From Cymodocea nodosa (lineage: Eukaryota; Streptophyta; Magnoliopsida; Alismatales; Cymodoceaceae): a stretch of DNA of 64,000 nt. The notes under the pieces are model-generated. The model was not told the DNA's origin. It saw only the letters and a program-made list of their open reading frames with translations, and ran no database searches. The stretch covers positions 20,591,501-20,655,500 of the forward strand of contig CM072335.1 of the NCBI GenBank assembly GCA_036874045.1. Direction: 5' to 3'. The position numbers were made by a program, and so were the translations under genes. Each line of letters starts with the position of its first letter. The stretch's first letter is position 1. Below are positions 12,019 through 22,233 of this stretch, piece by piece.

Positions 12019-12763
12019 AGCTAAAATAGAAGTAATTTCTAATCTACCAGAACCTAAATCAGTAAAAGATATTAGATCATTTCTAGGACATGCTAGTTTT
12101 TATAGAAGATTTATTAAAGACTTTAGCAAGATAGCTAGACCTTTAACTAATCTATTAAAAGATGTTCCATTTAACTTTGATAAAAATTGCAAGGAAGTAT
12201 TTTTCAGACTTAAGACTAGCTTAATTTCAACTCCTATAATTCAAGCACCTGATTGGAGCCATCCATTTGAATTAATGTGCAATGCATCTGATTTTGCTGT
12301 AGGAGCAGTGTTAGGACAGAAGATAGAAAAATCTCCTAGAGTGATTCATTATGCAAACAAAACCTTAAATGATGCTCAAGTTAATTACACAACTATTGAA
12401 AAAGAATTATTAGCTGTTATGTTCGCCTTAGAAAAGTTTAGATCATATCTGATTGGAGCTAAAGTAATAGTATACACGGATCATTCAACTCTAAAACATC
12501 TAATAAAGAAAAAAGAGACTAAGCCTAGATTGATCCGATGGATATTATTATTACAAGAATTTGATCTACAAATTAAAGATAAAAAAGGTTGTGAGAATGT
12601 AGTAGCAGATCATTTATCAAGACTACATATAGAAAAATCAAATATTGAAATTAAGGATAATTTTCCTGATGAACAATTAATGACCATCAACACAATACCT
12701 TGGTATGTAGACATAGTTAATTACTTAGTTACTAGTCTAACACCTAAGGATTGGAATAGATAG
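12005..12763 (+). pseudogene. RNase H of element A
   Basis: Starts in the RT connection ([39 protein letters not shown]) and continues into gypsy RNase [54 protein letters not shown]. The first catalytic Asp (CDAS in copy G) is Asn here, so activity is unlikely even apart from the missing RT. No stop within this frame; it ends at a TAG before integrase. Confidence 0.85.
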
Positions 12764-12772
12764 GAAACGAAA

Positions 12773-14002
12773 TTGTTTTTCTCAAGAGTCAAATATTACT
12801 ATTGGGAAGAATCATACTTATTTAAGAAATGTCCTGATCTGGTTTTAAGGAGGTGTTTTCCAGAAACTGAATATCCGAGCATATTGTCTTTCTGTCATGA
12901 CCAAGCTTGTGGAGGGCATTTTGGTTTAGGGAAAACTGCTGCAAAAATTCTGCAATGTGGGTTTTATTGGCCAACACTATTCAAAGATGCTCATATATAT
13001 TACTTAAGTTCTTTAAGATGTCAACAAATAGGAAGAATATCAAAGAGGAATATGATGCCTCTTAACCTTATTATTGAAGTTGAAATCTTTGATGTGTAGG
13101 GAATAGATTTTATGGGTCCATTTCCTATGTCTAATTAATTTAATTACATATTGTTGGGGGTGGATTATGTATCTAAATGGATAGAAGCTATTCCTACAAA
13201 AACTAATGACAACAAAGTGGTAATACAATTTATAAGAATAAATATATTTGCCAGATTTGGAATACCTAAAGCTATTATCAGTGATAGAGGAACTCATTTC
13301 TGTAATAGAAGTTTTGAAGCCTTAATGAAGAAATATGGAGTAAACCACAAAATTGCAACATCATATCATCCGCAAATAAGTGGACAAGTAGAAAGTGCTA
13401 ACAAACAAATTAAGTTAATCTTAGAAAAAGTAGTAAATCCTACTAGAACAGATTGGGCTAATTGATTGATAGATGCACTTTGGGCTTATACAACTGCTTA
13501 TAAAATGAGCTTAGGTATGTCATCTTTTAGGCTAGTATATGGAAAAAGTTGTCATTTACCAGTTGAAATATAACATAAAGCTTATTGGGCATTAAAAACT
13601 CTGAACACTAATTTAAATCAAGCTGCTGAAAATAGGAAAATGCAATTAATTGAATTAGAAGAATTTAGAAATGAAGCTTATTCGAAGATTATAAGAGAAA
13701 AAGAGAAAATGAAATTCTGGCATGATAGAAAAATTATTCCAAAAAGCTTCGAAATAGGACAAGAAGTATATCTTTATATGGCTAGACTCCATAACCATCT
13801 AGGAAAATTAAGATCTAGATGGGTAGGACCTTACATAGTTCAAAATATTTATCCGTATGGAACTATTGAAATTGAAAATCCTAAAAATCAAAATATATTT
13901 AAAGTAAATGGACAAAGACTTAGACCTATTTTGAAAACACCAAAAAGCTCCTTTGGAATTATAGAAGAAGTCAAAGTAAAGGACTACTTGAGCTTTACTT
14001 AG
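12773..14002 (+). pseudogene. Integrase of element A
   Basis: The HHCC region (CHDQACGGHF, LSSLRCQQIG) has lost the first Cys of the CxxC. The core keeps GIDFMGPF (Asp), IISDRGTHF (Asp) and [11 protein letters not shown] (Glu). The C-terminal end VGPYIVQNIYPYG...FKVNGQRLRPIL is typical of Athila integrases; no chromodomain. In-frame stops include DV*GID (TGG to TAG, about 13098), MSN*FN, N*LID and I*HKA, so the unit is split into several frames. Confidence 0.85.
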
Positions 14003-14464
14003 TAAGAAATCAGCTTTTATGTTTATATATATATATATATATATAAAAACATTAAAAACATTAAAAATCGTTGCGGTTCAACCGATTGGATCCATCGGTA
14101 TGACCGGAACATAATAAATATGTATATTAATTTTCAAAAAAAAATGTTGGTTTTACCGAAACATAGTATCGGTTAAACCAGAAAAAATATATATATATTA
14201 TTAGGTCTGACCGAAACATCGTATCAGTTAAACTGATAAAAAACAGAAAAACTATTATCTATAGTATTTTTATTATTATATCTGTTTGTACGGGAAGTCC
14301 GTTGAGTTATGCCTAACTCAACGAGCTTACTCCATTGAGTCTTGAGTTAGTCAACGAGCTTATTCCATTGAGTTAACTGTAACTCAACGAAGTACTGTAG
14401 CTAAGACCACGGATAAAATAGTAATAGTTGGTTCGAGAAATGACCCGATTACCCGCCTAAACTT
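14003..14464 (+). repeat. Spacer between pol and ORF-X with hairpins
   Basis: Non-coding. It has a TA run at 14025-14045, several CGGTT(A/C)AACCG-type short repeats (14080-14240) and a hairpin at 14300-14323 with arms CGTTGAGTTA and TAACTCAACG around a 4-nt loop. Diverged copies of the hairpin follow to 14395. Confidence 0.7.
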
Positions 14465-14574
14465 GGGGCTTATTTAAACTAAAACCTAGGGTTTTGGGGG
14501 CATTATTCGACAAATCATTTAGAATCTAGAATAGTAGAATTCAGAGCGATTCCGTGCTGTTGTGTAACTCCACG
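14465..14574 (+). promoter_or_regulatory. Putative internal promoter of ORF-X (copy A)
   Basis: CGCCTAAACTTGGGGC is followed by a TATA-like TTATTTAAAC (14470-14479) and a telobox-like AAACCTAGGGTTTTGG (14482-14497), with the ORF-X ATG at 14575, about 105 bp downstream. Copies G and X3 have the same order and spacing, which supports a real pol II promoter. Confidence 0.5.
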
Positions 14575-16807
14575 ATGAGGAAGATGACACCCAAGTTCTA
14601 GGAAGAGGCTGTTGACACATCAGAATTTTTGAAGGAATCAGAAGAATGGCACACGCGGTAGAAGATCAGAAATATGACAAGAGAGAAAGAGCTACAGAAG
14701 GTAGAATCAGAACTTTTCAATTTCAGAAGAGATTTAGTAGAAATAGGTATACAAATACCTCAAATAATGGAAACAAAAATAAATGTTGCAACAGAAATTG
14801 TTGTAAGCAAGGAAAGAAAAATAAGGCCAAGTAATGAAGTTGCCCTAGAATTAATCCAACGTAAGTCTCAACTCTGGTTCAAAAGACGAATCTATAGACA
14901 AGCTAGATGGGCGATCTAGGAGCAATAAAGGAAAGAAAATGAAGAAGAGGCAACTGAAGAACAGGAAGAACTGACTGTTGAAAGACCTGTTCCTGAGGAA
15001 CAGCGGTCAGGACCTCCAGTTCAACCAATAGAGTCATTGCCACAGGTAGCATTTGCTTGACTGAGAACTGAAGAAGAAAAGAAAGAATTTACTAGCTTGG
15101 TCAAAACAGCAAGAGACCAAGGTGATACTCAAGAAATAGCTACGGCTAAGGCACATATTTTATATGATGCCATTAAGAAAAAATGGGTCGAAGAAAAGAT
15201 AAGGGCCTAGTACAGAATTAAAGTTGAACAGCATCAGGCAGTAGCTAAATCAAGTGCTGTAGGAGAAGTTGAGGCTGGTCCTTCGAGACTAGTAGTTATG
15301 AAGAGAATTAAATAGGAAGAGCCAGTACCTATGGCTCGAAGGCCTGTAGAGCCTACTTTTGTAGATTTAATTTCAGAAGAAGAGGAGGAAGAACAGGCAC
15401 AATTAATCAGAAAAAAGAAATGAAAAGAAAAAGTGCCTAAATATAAGGAACTTAAATCTGAAGTACCAATTTTCATAGGGACTGTGGAGAAAATATTTAT
15501 AAACCTGCTAGCCGATTCTGAGGAGGAGCAGGAGGAGCTACAACAGTAGGAGCAAAGAGAAGAAGAAAAATAGGCTGAAATTAGTCTACAGCCTATACAA
15601 CAAGAAGAAACAGAAATTAGGGCAGAAACTAAATTGCCTGTGACTCCATCCCAATCTGTTACAGAATTAGAAAGAATAGTGACAGAACAGATTGGTAGTC
15701 AAGAGGAAGAAGAAAGAGCAAAAAATGAAGAGGCTGAAAGAAACCATTTGGACAAAAATAATTTCATAGATTCCATTGAAGAGCAAGAAACTCTTCAGCA
15801 ATTTATCGAGAGAATTCAAAACAGAGTGGAGAGTTTTGCCAGCTCACCACTACAGACAAAAGCAAAAGCAAAAATTCAGGAATCTGTAGAGAAGGTTCAA
15901 ATGCAGCCTATAGAAGAGGAATATCAAGAGCAAACTCCTCTAGAACAACAAAGTCACATTCCTGGCCTAACTGAAACAACAATTTTCAATGAAGTACATT
16001 TTTGGAGTCAAGAAGTTTATACTAAATACCAAGAAATTAGGAGTTACAATATTATTTACAATAGACTAGTAAATTGGGATGGAATGCAAGAAATCAAAGA
16101 TTTATTTGAATTCCAAGGTCTACTGAAATTTATTTCTCAAGAAAGAGGGCATGTAGTTTATGAGAATTTAATGCCTTGTTTTTATGCAAATTTAAGAGAA
16201 AGAGGAGGATTAATTTCCAACGTGGAGGAAGCTGATGTACAGATAACACCAGAGCTTCTCCACAACATTTTTGGATTAAAGAATGAAAGACTAAAAATTT
16301 TGGAAGACACAACTGCAGTTGAATGGACTGAACAGGAAATCAACGATTGTTTAGCTATCATCCTGGTGTGCCTTTATTAAACAGATTGAAGCATTTAAAT
16401 GGTAAAGCACACATGGTAGCTAACATTCTGATTAAGAATGTCTATCAACGACAAGGCCATGACATAGAATTAAGTCAATTTGTCAAATGGGCCACATATG
16501 CAGTTGTAAAAAGGATTCAAATAAATTGGTCTGCAGTTTTTATCTCCAAGCTGAAAACAGTAAAAAAAAATTATTTTATGGAGATTTCATTCCACTGCTG
16601 ATGGTGGATTGTATTGATTTCACGAAATGGGCATCAAAAAGGATCAAATCCAGAACCATATCAGTGAAAGAATACAGAAATTTTGTAGCTGCAAAGCTAG
16701 CTATACCTTCTGGAGGAATTACAGGAGCTGTAGAAAGAATTAATCAATTAGAACTTCAGTTAGAAAAACTCTAGAAAAAAGTAGATGAACTTAGGAATAG
16801 AGATTAA
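14575..16807 (+). pseudogene. ORF-X (Athila extra ORF, Glu-rich, plant-transposon-protein-like), copy A
   Basis: ATG at 14575, stop at 16805-16807. The first 450 residues or so are Glu/Gln/Lys-rich and probably helical (EEEEEEQAQL, SQEEEERAKNEEAERN, EEQETLQQFIERIQNRV). The C-terminal third is the conserved part: IKDLFEFQGLLKFI, ENLMPCFYANLRERGG, VQITPELLHNIFGLKNE, HMVANILIKNVYQR, RIQINWSAVFISKL. It resembles the putative plant transposon protein family found in the extra (env-position) ORF of Athila-type elements. I see no membrane segment, so an envelope role is not supported. Breaks: many TAG stops (HTR*KIRN, RA*YRI, IK*EEP, QQ*EQ, EK*AEI, KL*KKV) and frameshifts near 16355 and 16570. Confidence 0.7.
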
Positions 16808-17494
16808 CTTGTATTGTTCGTCTACTTGTATAAAATTGTATGAAATTGTATGATGTACTTGTAATGTAATTGATTCATATTAATGAATGTAAATTTTTCA
16901 GATGCAATTTTCATACGTGTTTTGAATGTGAAATGAATGGAATGTATTGACTGTTATATATATTTTGTGTAATATTATGAAAGAATGTTTAACAGATTTA
17001 CAATTTGCTGAATGATAGGAAAAATGCTTAAAAATTTCTGCATGTTGCAAGGTAAAATGTAAATTCTGCATAACATAAAATGACCTGCAAGTTAAATCTT
17101 TATATAATGTTCAGATTTAAATGAATTTTGATTAAAATGATGCATTAATGACATAGATTTAACTTTATTTCATTTAGCATAATAAAAAAGAAAAAAAAGC
17201 AGAGAGGAACTTACGAGAGTAAAACTTAGAGGTTGCTAAGTGTTAACTCAATGAAGTAAATTTGTTGAGTTAAACGTAACTCCACGAGGTCAGTAATATA
17301 ATATAAGGTCACTCCGTTGAGTTATCTGTAACTCAAGGAAGTTAGTCCATGGAGTTAGCAATAGTAACCGACTATGTTCCGTTGAATTATTTGTAACTCA
17401 ACGAGGTTAGTTCGTGGATTAAGCAGAACGGTTATTCTTTTAACCACGAACGAAACTTCGTCGGTTTAGTGGTTACCAAAATTTAAAATTAGTA
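16808..17494 (+). repeat. Non-coding spacer with hairpin array, ORF-X to gag
   Basis: AT-rich 3' region of ORF-X, then between 17239 and 17420 several hairpins of the GTTGAGTTA/TAACTCAA type, for example CCGTTGAGTTA, TCTG, TAACTCAAGG. The same region exists inverted in the host copy (24583-25291) and in copy G (46740-47420). Confidence 0.7.
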
Positions 17495-17755
17495 GTGGTA
17501 CACGTACCCATAAAAACAGGAACCACGATGCACGTTGCAAGACACGTTCTTGCAACGAGATTTATTCACTTTATAGATGTGCAATATATATATAAAATAG
17601 AATGTTATTTACGAGTTATCAGCACTTTTAAAAGAAAGGAGAATGCATTGGAGGAACTGGAAGGAGAAGTAGCTGATTCGACTTCATCCAACAACAAATA
17701 TTTATTGAATGGAAAGCTTCAGACTGGTAAGTAATTAATCTTCTGCTATTTATTT
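17495..17755 (+). promoter_or_regulatory. Putative internal promoter and leader of the gag/F-box module (copy A)
   Basis: A 25-bp perfect palindrome at 17533-17557 (CGTTGCAAGA, CACGT, TCTTGCAACG) lies about 30 bp before a TATATATATAAAATAG box (about 17585-17600). A short frame ending LLNGKLQTGK at 17734 precedes the gag ATG at 17756. Its C-terminal motif is kept in the other two copies. A donor-like CTG/GTAAGT sits at 17729. Confidence 0.45.
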
Positions 17756-19099
17756 ATGAGCACATAGAACCATTCTCTAAGCACTAAACAATTAGTAAGA
17801 ACACCTACCTAGGAATTTTCATTACAGAGGAGTACTGAAAAATTTTCTAAACTGAACTTTGACGGAATTTTTTGGGGTGTAGCTAACCTTTCTTTAAAAG
17901 AGAACATAGAGATGGCTACTCCAGTAGAAAAACCATTAGGAGAGATTTTGTATCCAGAATTAGTTGATGAACCTTCATGTATTCGATTGCCAAACTTTGA
18001 GAGAGATAGGTTTGAACTGAAATCTAATTATATTAGTCAATTGCTACATTTTCATGGATAAGAAAGAGAGGACGCCCATTATTTCCTTAGAGAATTTAAT
18101 GAAGTTTGTCAAATGATGAAAATGTCGAACATGAGTATAGATGCTACTAAACTTAGATATATCCCTTTTTCTTTAAAAGACACAGCTAAGAGATGGTTAT
18201 ATACTCTATCGCCTGATTCAATTTCTACATGGACTGAATTTTGCTCTGTTTTTCTGGAAAAATATTATCCAACACATCAAACGATTAAGAAGAAAAAAGA
18301 AATATTAATGTGTAGCCAAAGACAAGGTGAATCATTCTAGAAATATTTTGAAAGATTTAAAGATTTACTAACTCAATGTCCACATCATGCAATGAGTAAA
18401 GCACAATTAATAGGTATAATTTATGAAGGCATAGATGTTTCAACAAAATCTTTATTAAAATCTACTTGTCAAAATGGATTTTTAAAATTATGTAGTGAAG
18501 AAGCATGGGCATATTTAGAAAACTTTGCAAAAAGAACTACATAGTGGGAAAACTCGGCTAAAGCTATTGTAGATAAAAAAATATTGCAAAGAGGAATGCA
18601 TGAAATAGATTCAAGTACTATGCTTGAGGTGAAATTAACTGAATTAACAAAGAAAATAGAAGAGTTATCATTAAATCAAAAGCTAGCAAAAAAGAATGCA
18701 AACATAAATGATTTAGATATTATTTATGCTAGAAACAAGAGAGATAACTTGGGAAATTCTTATAATCCTAATTGGAGAAATCACCCGAATTTATCTTTGA
18801 GAAACAACAATTTCTAGGGAGGAGAAAATGTAAATGAGAAGAATATAAGTTATGAAGCATTAATTGAACAAGGATCTAGAATAGAGAAATTAGAAAAGAT
18901 AATCCAACAATTAAACAATCGTCTAGATTTTGTATTTGGAAATGGTGCAATTCAAAATTAGAATAGAAATATACCACTTAGACAGAAGGAACCAATGGAA
19001 GTTAGACCTACTAGAGGATTGCTAATACAAGCAATACCTAACCCTATCAATAGAATTGTTAATGAAATTGATACCTCTTCTAGGAGGGTAGCTGAATGA
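17756..19099 (+). pseudogene. Gag capsid-type domain of element A, located 3' of pol
   Basis: 448 codons in frame 2. The retrotransposon gag core is clear: LPNFERDRFELKSNYISQL, FLREFNEVCQMMKM, RYIPFSLKDTAKRWLYTL, SISTWTEFCSVFLEKYYP, RQGESF*KYFERFKDLLTQC, followed by helices and the Athila block SYNPNWRNHPNLS near 18770. No zinc knuckle is present; a zinc-knuckle-like piece is found instead next to the PBS at 36050-36090 in the host element. Gag normally precedes pol; here it follows pol and ORF-X in all three copies. Stops include MST* at residue 4 (TGG to TAG), SF*KYF at 18339, TT*WEN at 18542 and NF*GG at 18815. Confidence 0.8.
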
Positions 19100-19288
19100 A
19101 GCAACATATCTGAAGCAACTATCTATGTATATATATGTTTTTATTTATAGTTAATAGTATCGTAGAGTTAGTCCTTAACTCAATGAACTTAGTTCGTTGA
19201 GATATGCCTTAACTCCACGAGGGTGTGTAGTAGTTATGTTAATTTTTATCTCTACTAAATTTTTGTTTGTGTTATACAGAATCAACAA
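19100..19288 (+). promoter_or_regulatory. Gag to F-box spacer with hairpin and 3' splice-site-like sequence
   Basis: A degenerate hairpin (TAGTTCGTTGAGATATGC, then TTAACTCCACGAG) is followed by a pyrimidine-rich TTTTTGTTTGTGTTATACAG directly before AATCAACAAATGG, the F-box start. The same acceptor-like sequence precedes the F-box frame in the host copy (8400-8375, minus). It suggests expression of the F-box ORF from a spliced transcript; this is inference. Confidence 0.4.
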
Positions 19289-20454
19289 ATGGAATTGAAG
19301 CAATTACCGTTGGATGTACTAAGGGAAGTACTGAGTAATTTATCATCTAAAGACTTGTGCAGGCTGTGTTGTGTATCAAAAGAAATTAAAGACTGTATTG
19401 AAGAAAAATATTTTCAAGGACTACAAGCTACAAAAATGACTAAGATTAGAGATGGATTCATATGGAGATCATTTAATCGTAGTTCAATTAACCATTAATA
19501 TCTTGCTATGGAAGAAGCTACTGGAATTCCACCCAATACATTAGAAGAAATAAATCATATTATGGGGATAGATGAAGGATTAATCATATACAGGACGAGA
19601 CCAAGGTATGCAAGTTTATTATTACTTGATATTTTGATAAGAAATCCTATAATAGGAAGAATGGAATATAGGAAAACCTAATAGATTTGAAGTACCAACT
19701 ATAAATTGTGGGTCGGCTTTAATATTTTCTGATAAAAATTTTGCAATTCCTGAAAAATTATATTATTGGAGACCTACAAGAAATTGGGGTGAAAATTATA
19801 TTATCTCAAAGGTAGAATTTAAATCTTGCTCTCTCAATTTTAATTTATCTATTTCTAATTCAAGTTTATTTATATTGTTTCTCAACATTTCATTTTCAGA
19901 TTCTATCTTTAATTTTTCAGCATTTATATTCTGTATTTGTTCATGCAAGATACATTCATTAAATCTAAATTTTTGCAAATCTCTAGCATGATTTTCATTA
20001 TCACATTTAAACTTTTCTAAAGTAGTAGACAGGAAACAATTTTCTTCTTCCATAATGGATGAAGATTTTCTAATATTCTTATTTTCCAGTTTACATACTT
20101 TAAGTTTTTGTAATAATGCATGATAAGCACATAATAATTCATCAAAGTTGAAATCTGAATGACTTTCAGGATCAGATATCAAAGTTGAAGTGGGAAGAGG
20201 AATATATTGAAATAGATATAGAAATAGAAACTGCTACATTACCTTGGAACCAAAAAGGATCCCTTTCTGCATTTCATTTCATTAATGGTAATACACTTGT
20301 ATTTGGAATTTATAATATATTACATGTTTACAAATTAAGAAGGAACAAGAACTACATTAAAACAGAATTAATAGCAAGAAGAACTATGCCTAAAAAGTTT
20401 GCTTAGACTGATACATTTATTCCATTTGTTCCTACTTTTCAATCATGTTCTTAA
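19289..20454 (+). pseudogene. Captured F-box protein gene, element A copy
   Basis: ATG at 19289 gives MELKQLPLDVLREVLSNLSS then KDLCRLCCVSKEIKDCIEE, a clear F-box, then a 69-codon open frame. The rest is colinear with the host copy (7259-8373): SINH then YLAMEEATGIPPNTLEEI, NRFEVPTI, LYYWRPTRNWGE, and after an inserted patch WEEEYIEIDIEIETATLPWN and NILHVYKLRRNKN, ending FQSCS at 20454. A 2-nt deletion near 19660 shifts the frame, and a TGG to TAG stop lies near 20403. About 350 bp of the FBA-like part is replaced by copia gag DNA (19810-20180). Confidence 0.7.
19810..20180 (-). mobile_element. Copia (SIRE-like) gag fragment inside the F-box gene
   Basis: About 370 bp closely matches 58230-58600 of copia element H, with roughly ten mismatches by eye. 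It encodes on the minus strand the coiled-coil gag part SDPESHSDFNFDELLCAYHA through LREQDLNST. It has no LTR ends or target duplication and replaces F-box sequence of about the same length. This fits a recombinational patch, such as template switching or gene conversion, better than transposition. Confidence 0.75.
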
Positions 20455-22220
20455 GCTGTGATTTTGTGTGTTTAATGTTATGTGTATTATACGTTTATTT
20501 TTAGAAAATTTTTAGTTTTCATGTTTATTTTATAAAAGAAAAAAAAAAGAAAATATCAATCCAGTTTGTTGATATCTATTCTAGGAAACCAACTGCCTTA
20601 CTTGTGAGCCACCAAAGGCATAAGAGCCTGGGTTCCACACAAGACACTAATTTATTAATATTTGTTAAATGTTATTTTGTTTTATATTCTACGTTTATCT
20701 ATGAATGAAAAGTTTTCCAGAATCAAAAATCGGAATATGCAGATGGAGATACAAACGAAACAAGGTATGTAACCAATTACTTATCCTAAATTTTAAATCA
20801 AACAAAACTGTATTCATGTCTGCTACAATTACTGTACTTATTGTCAAATCCTTTACATTGAGGACAATGCAAAATGTAGGTATAGGGGGGAGGTAATTAA
20901 AGTAACAACCATGTAATTTTGTTAATTAAAGGAATTAAAATGGTACTGCAAAGTTTTGTGGAAATTGAAAATTTTTATGAACTTGCTCTAACTATCTAAT
21001 AATTGAGATTGTAAAATTTTTATAAATTGTAACAGCTTGAATGTTATATTTAGAAGGCTATATAAGATGCTATAGAATTTACTATTTACGCAAATCTAGA
21101 TATAGTATCTTATGTTTTTTTCTGAATTTTATGAGTTTAACAGTTTCACGATTTTAAAATGAAATTAGAATGCTTAATGAAAAATCAGTAAATTATCTGA
21201 AGTCCTGAAGGAGTTGAGATGTGAATTCTAGATTAAATAAAACACATATGATTAAAGATACATTTAATTTGACTGATTGAACTTGTAGAATGATTTATGT
21301 GTAGATCTTATTAAACTACAGAAAAAGTATGAGCTTATTGTTATGGATTCATATTTACAGTAAATGATAGAAGCAAGACTATATGAGATTGGTGATTACT
21401 ACATCTGTATTAATGAAATACATACATATACAGTATGTGATTAATGTTTTGTTTTATGTTTGTATTTTGATTGAAAAAAAAAAAAAGGTTAAAAAAAAAA
21501 GAGAGGAAAATTAGAGAGTTTATTAACTTGTTTGATCACGAGCCTTTTGTACTTGAGCAGATAGGTATGTAAGGATTGTTGACCTAAAAAAGGACTCTTG
21601 AAATCTGGCAACCTAAGATCCTGATCAAATCAGAGATTGTTGACTGAAAGCTCATTACATGGGTACGTTAGAAAGCTCTTGTATGATTCAAGCTTGTCAA
21701 ATTAACTTTTAAAGTACAAAAGAAAAAAAAAAAATATATATATATATATACATATACTGTTCTGAAAAGATATAAGTGTTTTATGAAATACAGATATCTT
21801 ATGAATCGAGTATATTTTCTATTATCTAGAATTGTTGTAATATGAATCTAGAATTGACTTTTGAAGTTGTTTAATGGAGATACAATTCTTTATTCTATTT
21901 GTCTTAATCATATTGCATTGGATTGTACTTTGATTCGTATGTTGTTGAAATTTCTTCTAGAAATCTTATTGGAAAATTCAAGATGGCAGATGATGAAAAG
22001 AAGAACACACAATAATATAATTTACACCTATGTGATGATGATATACTTTGTATGTAATTTACATATATTCTAAGTATATTTGCAGGTTGATTACTGAAAA
22101 ATATAGAATATATATTATTATGCTGAACAGAAGAAAAAAGAAAGAAGAAGAATTAGTTCTAGCACTTTTTGAAAGACCAATTAATTAGATCTTAGTTTGC
22201 TAAGGGACTAGCAAAATTTA
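20455..22220 (+). other. 3' non-coding region of element A with small ORF
   Basis: No recognised gene. A 70-codon frame at 21861-22073 shares its last 50 residues or so with the minus frame at 5687-5887. There are A-rich runs at 21475-21500 and 21720-21740 and a TA run near 21735-21750. The region is colinear with the host element's 5534-7258. Confidence 0.45.
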
Positions 22221-22233
22221 GGTATGGGGGAAG
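22221..22233 (+). other. Polypurine tract of element A
   Basis: GGTATGGGGGAAG lies directly before the TGTTTAG start of the 3' LTR, the expected plus-strand primer position for a gypsy element. Confidence 0.75.

Noticed and set aside
14280-14400. CRISPR-like array suggested by regularly spaced palindromes
   Set aside because: Plant retrotransposon context, diverged units, no unique equal-length spacers and no cas genes. These are inverted-repeat hairpins.
14575-16807. ORF-X as a retroviral envelope gene
   Set aside because: It sits in the env position, but I see no signal peptide, membrane span or Cys-rich ectodomain; its C-terminus fits the plant-transposon-protein type.
20185-20406. Separate 73-codon gene
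   Set aside because: It is the C-terminal part of the F-box ORF after the copia patch, not an independent gene.
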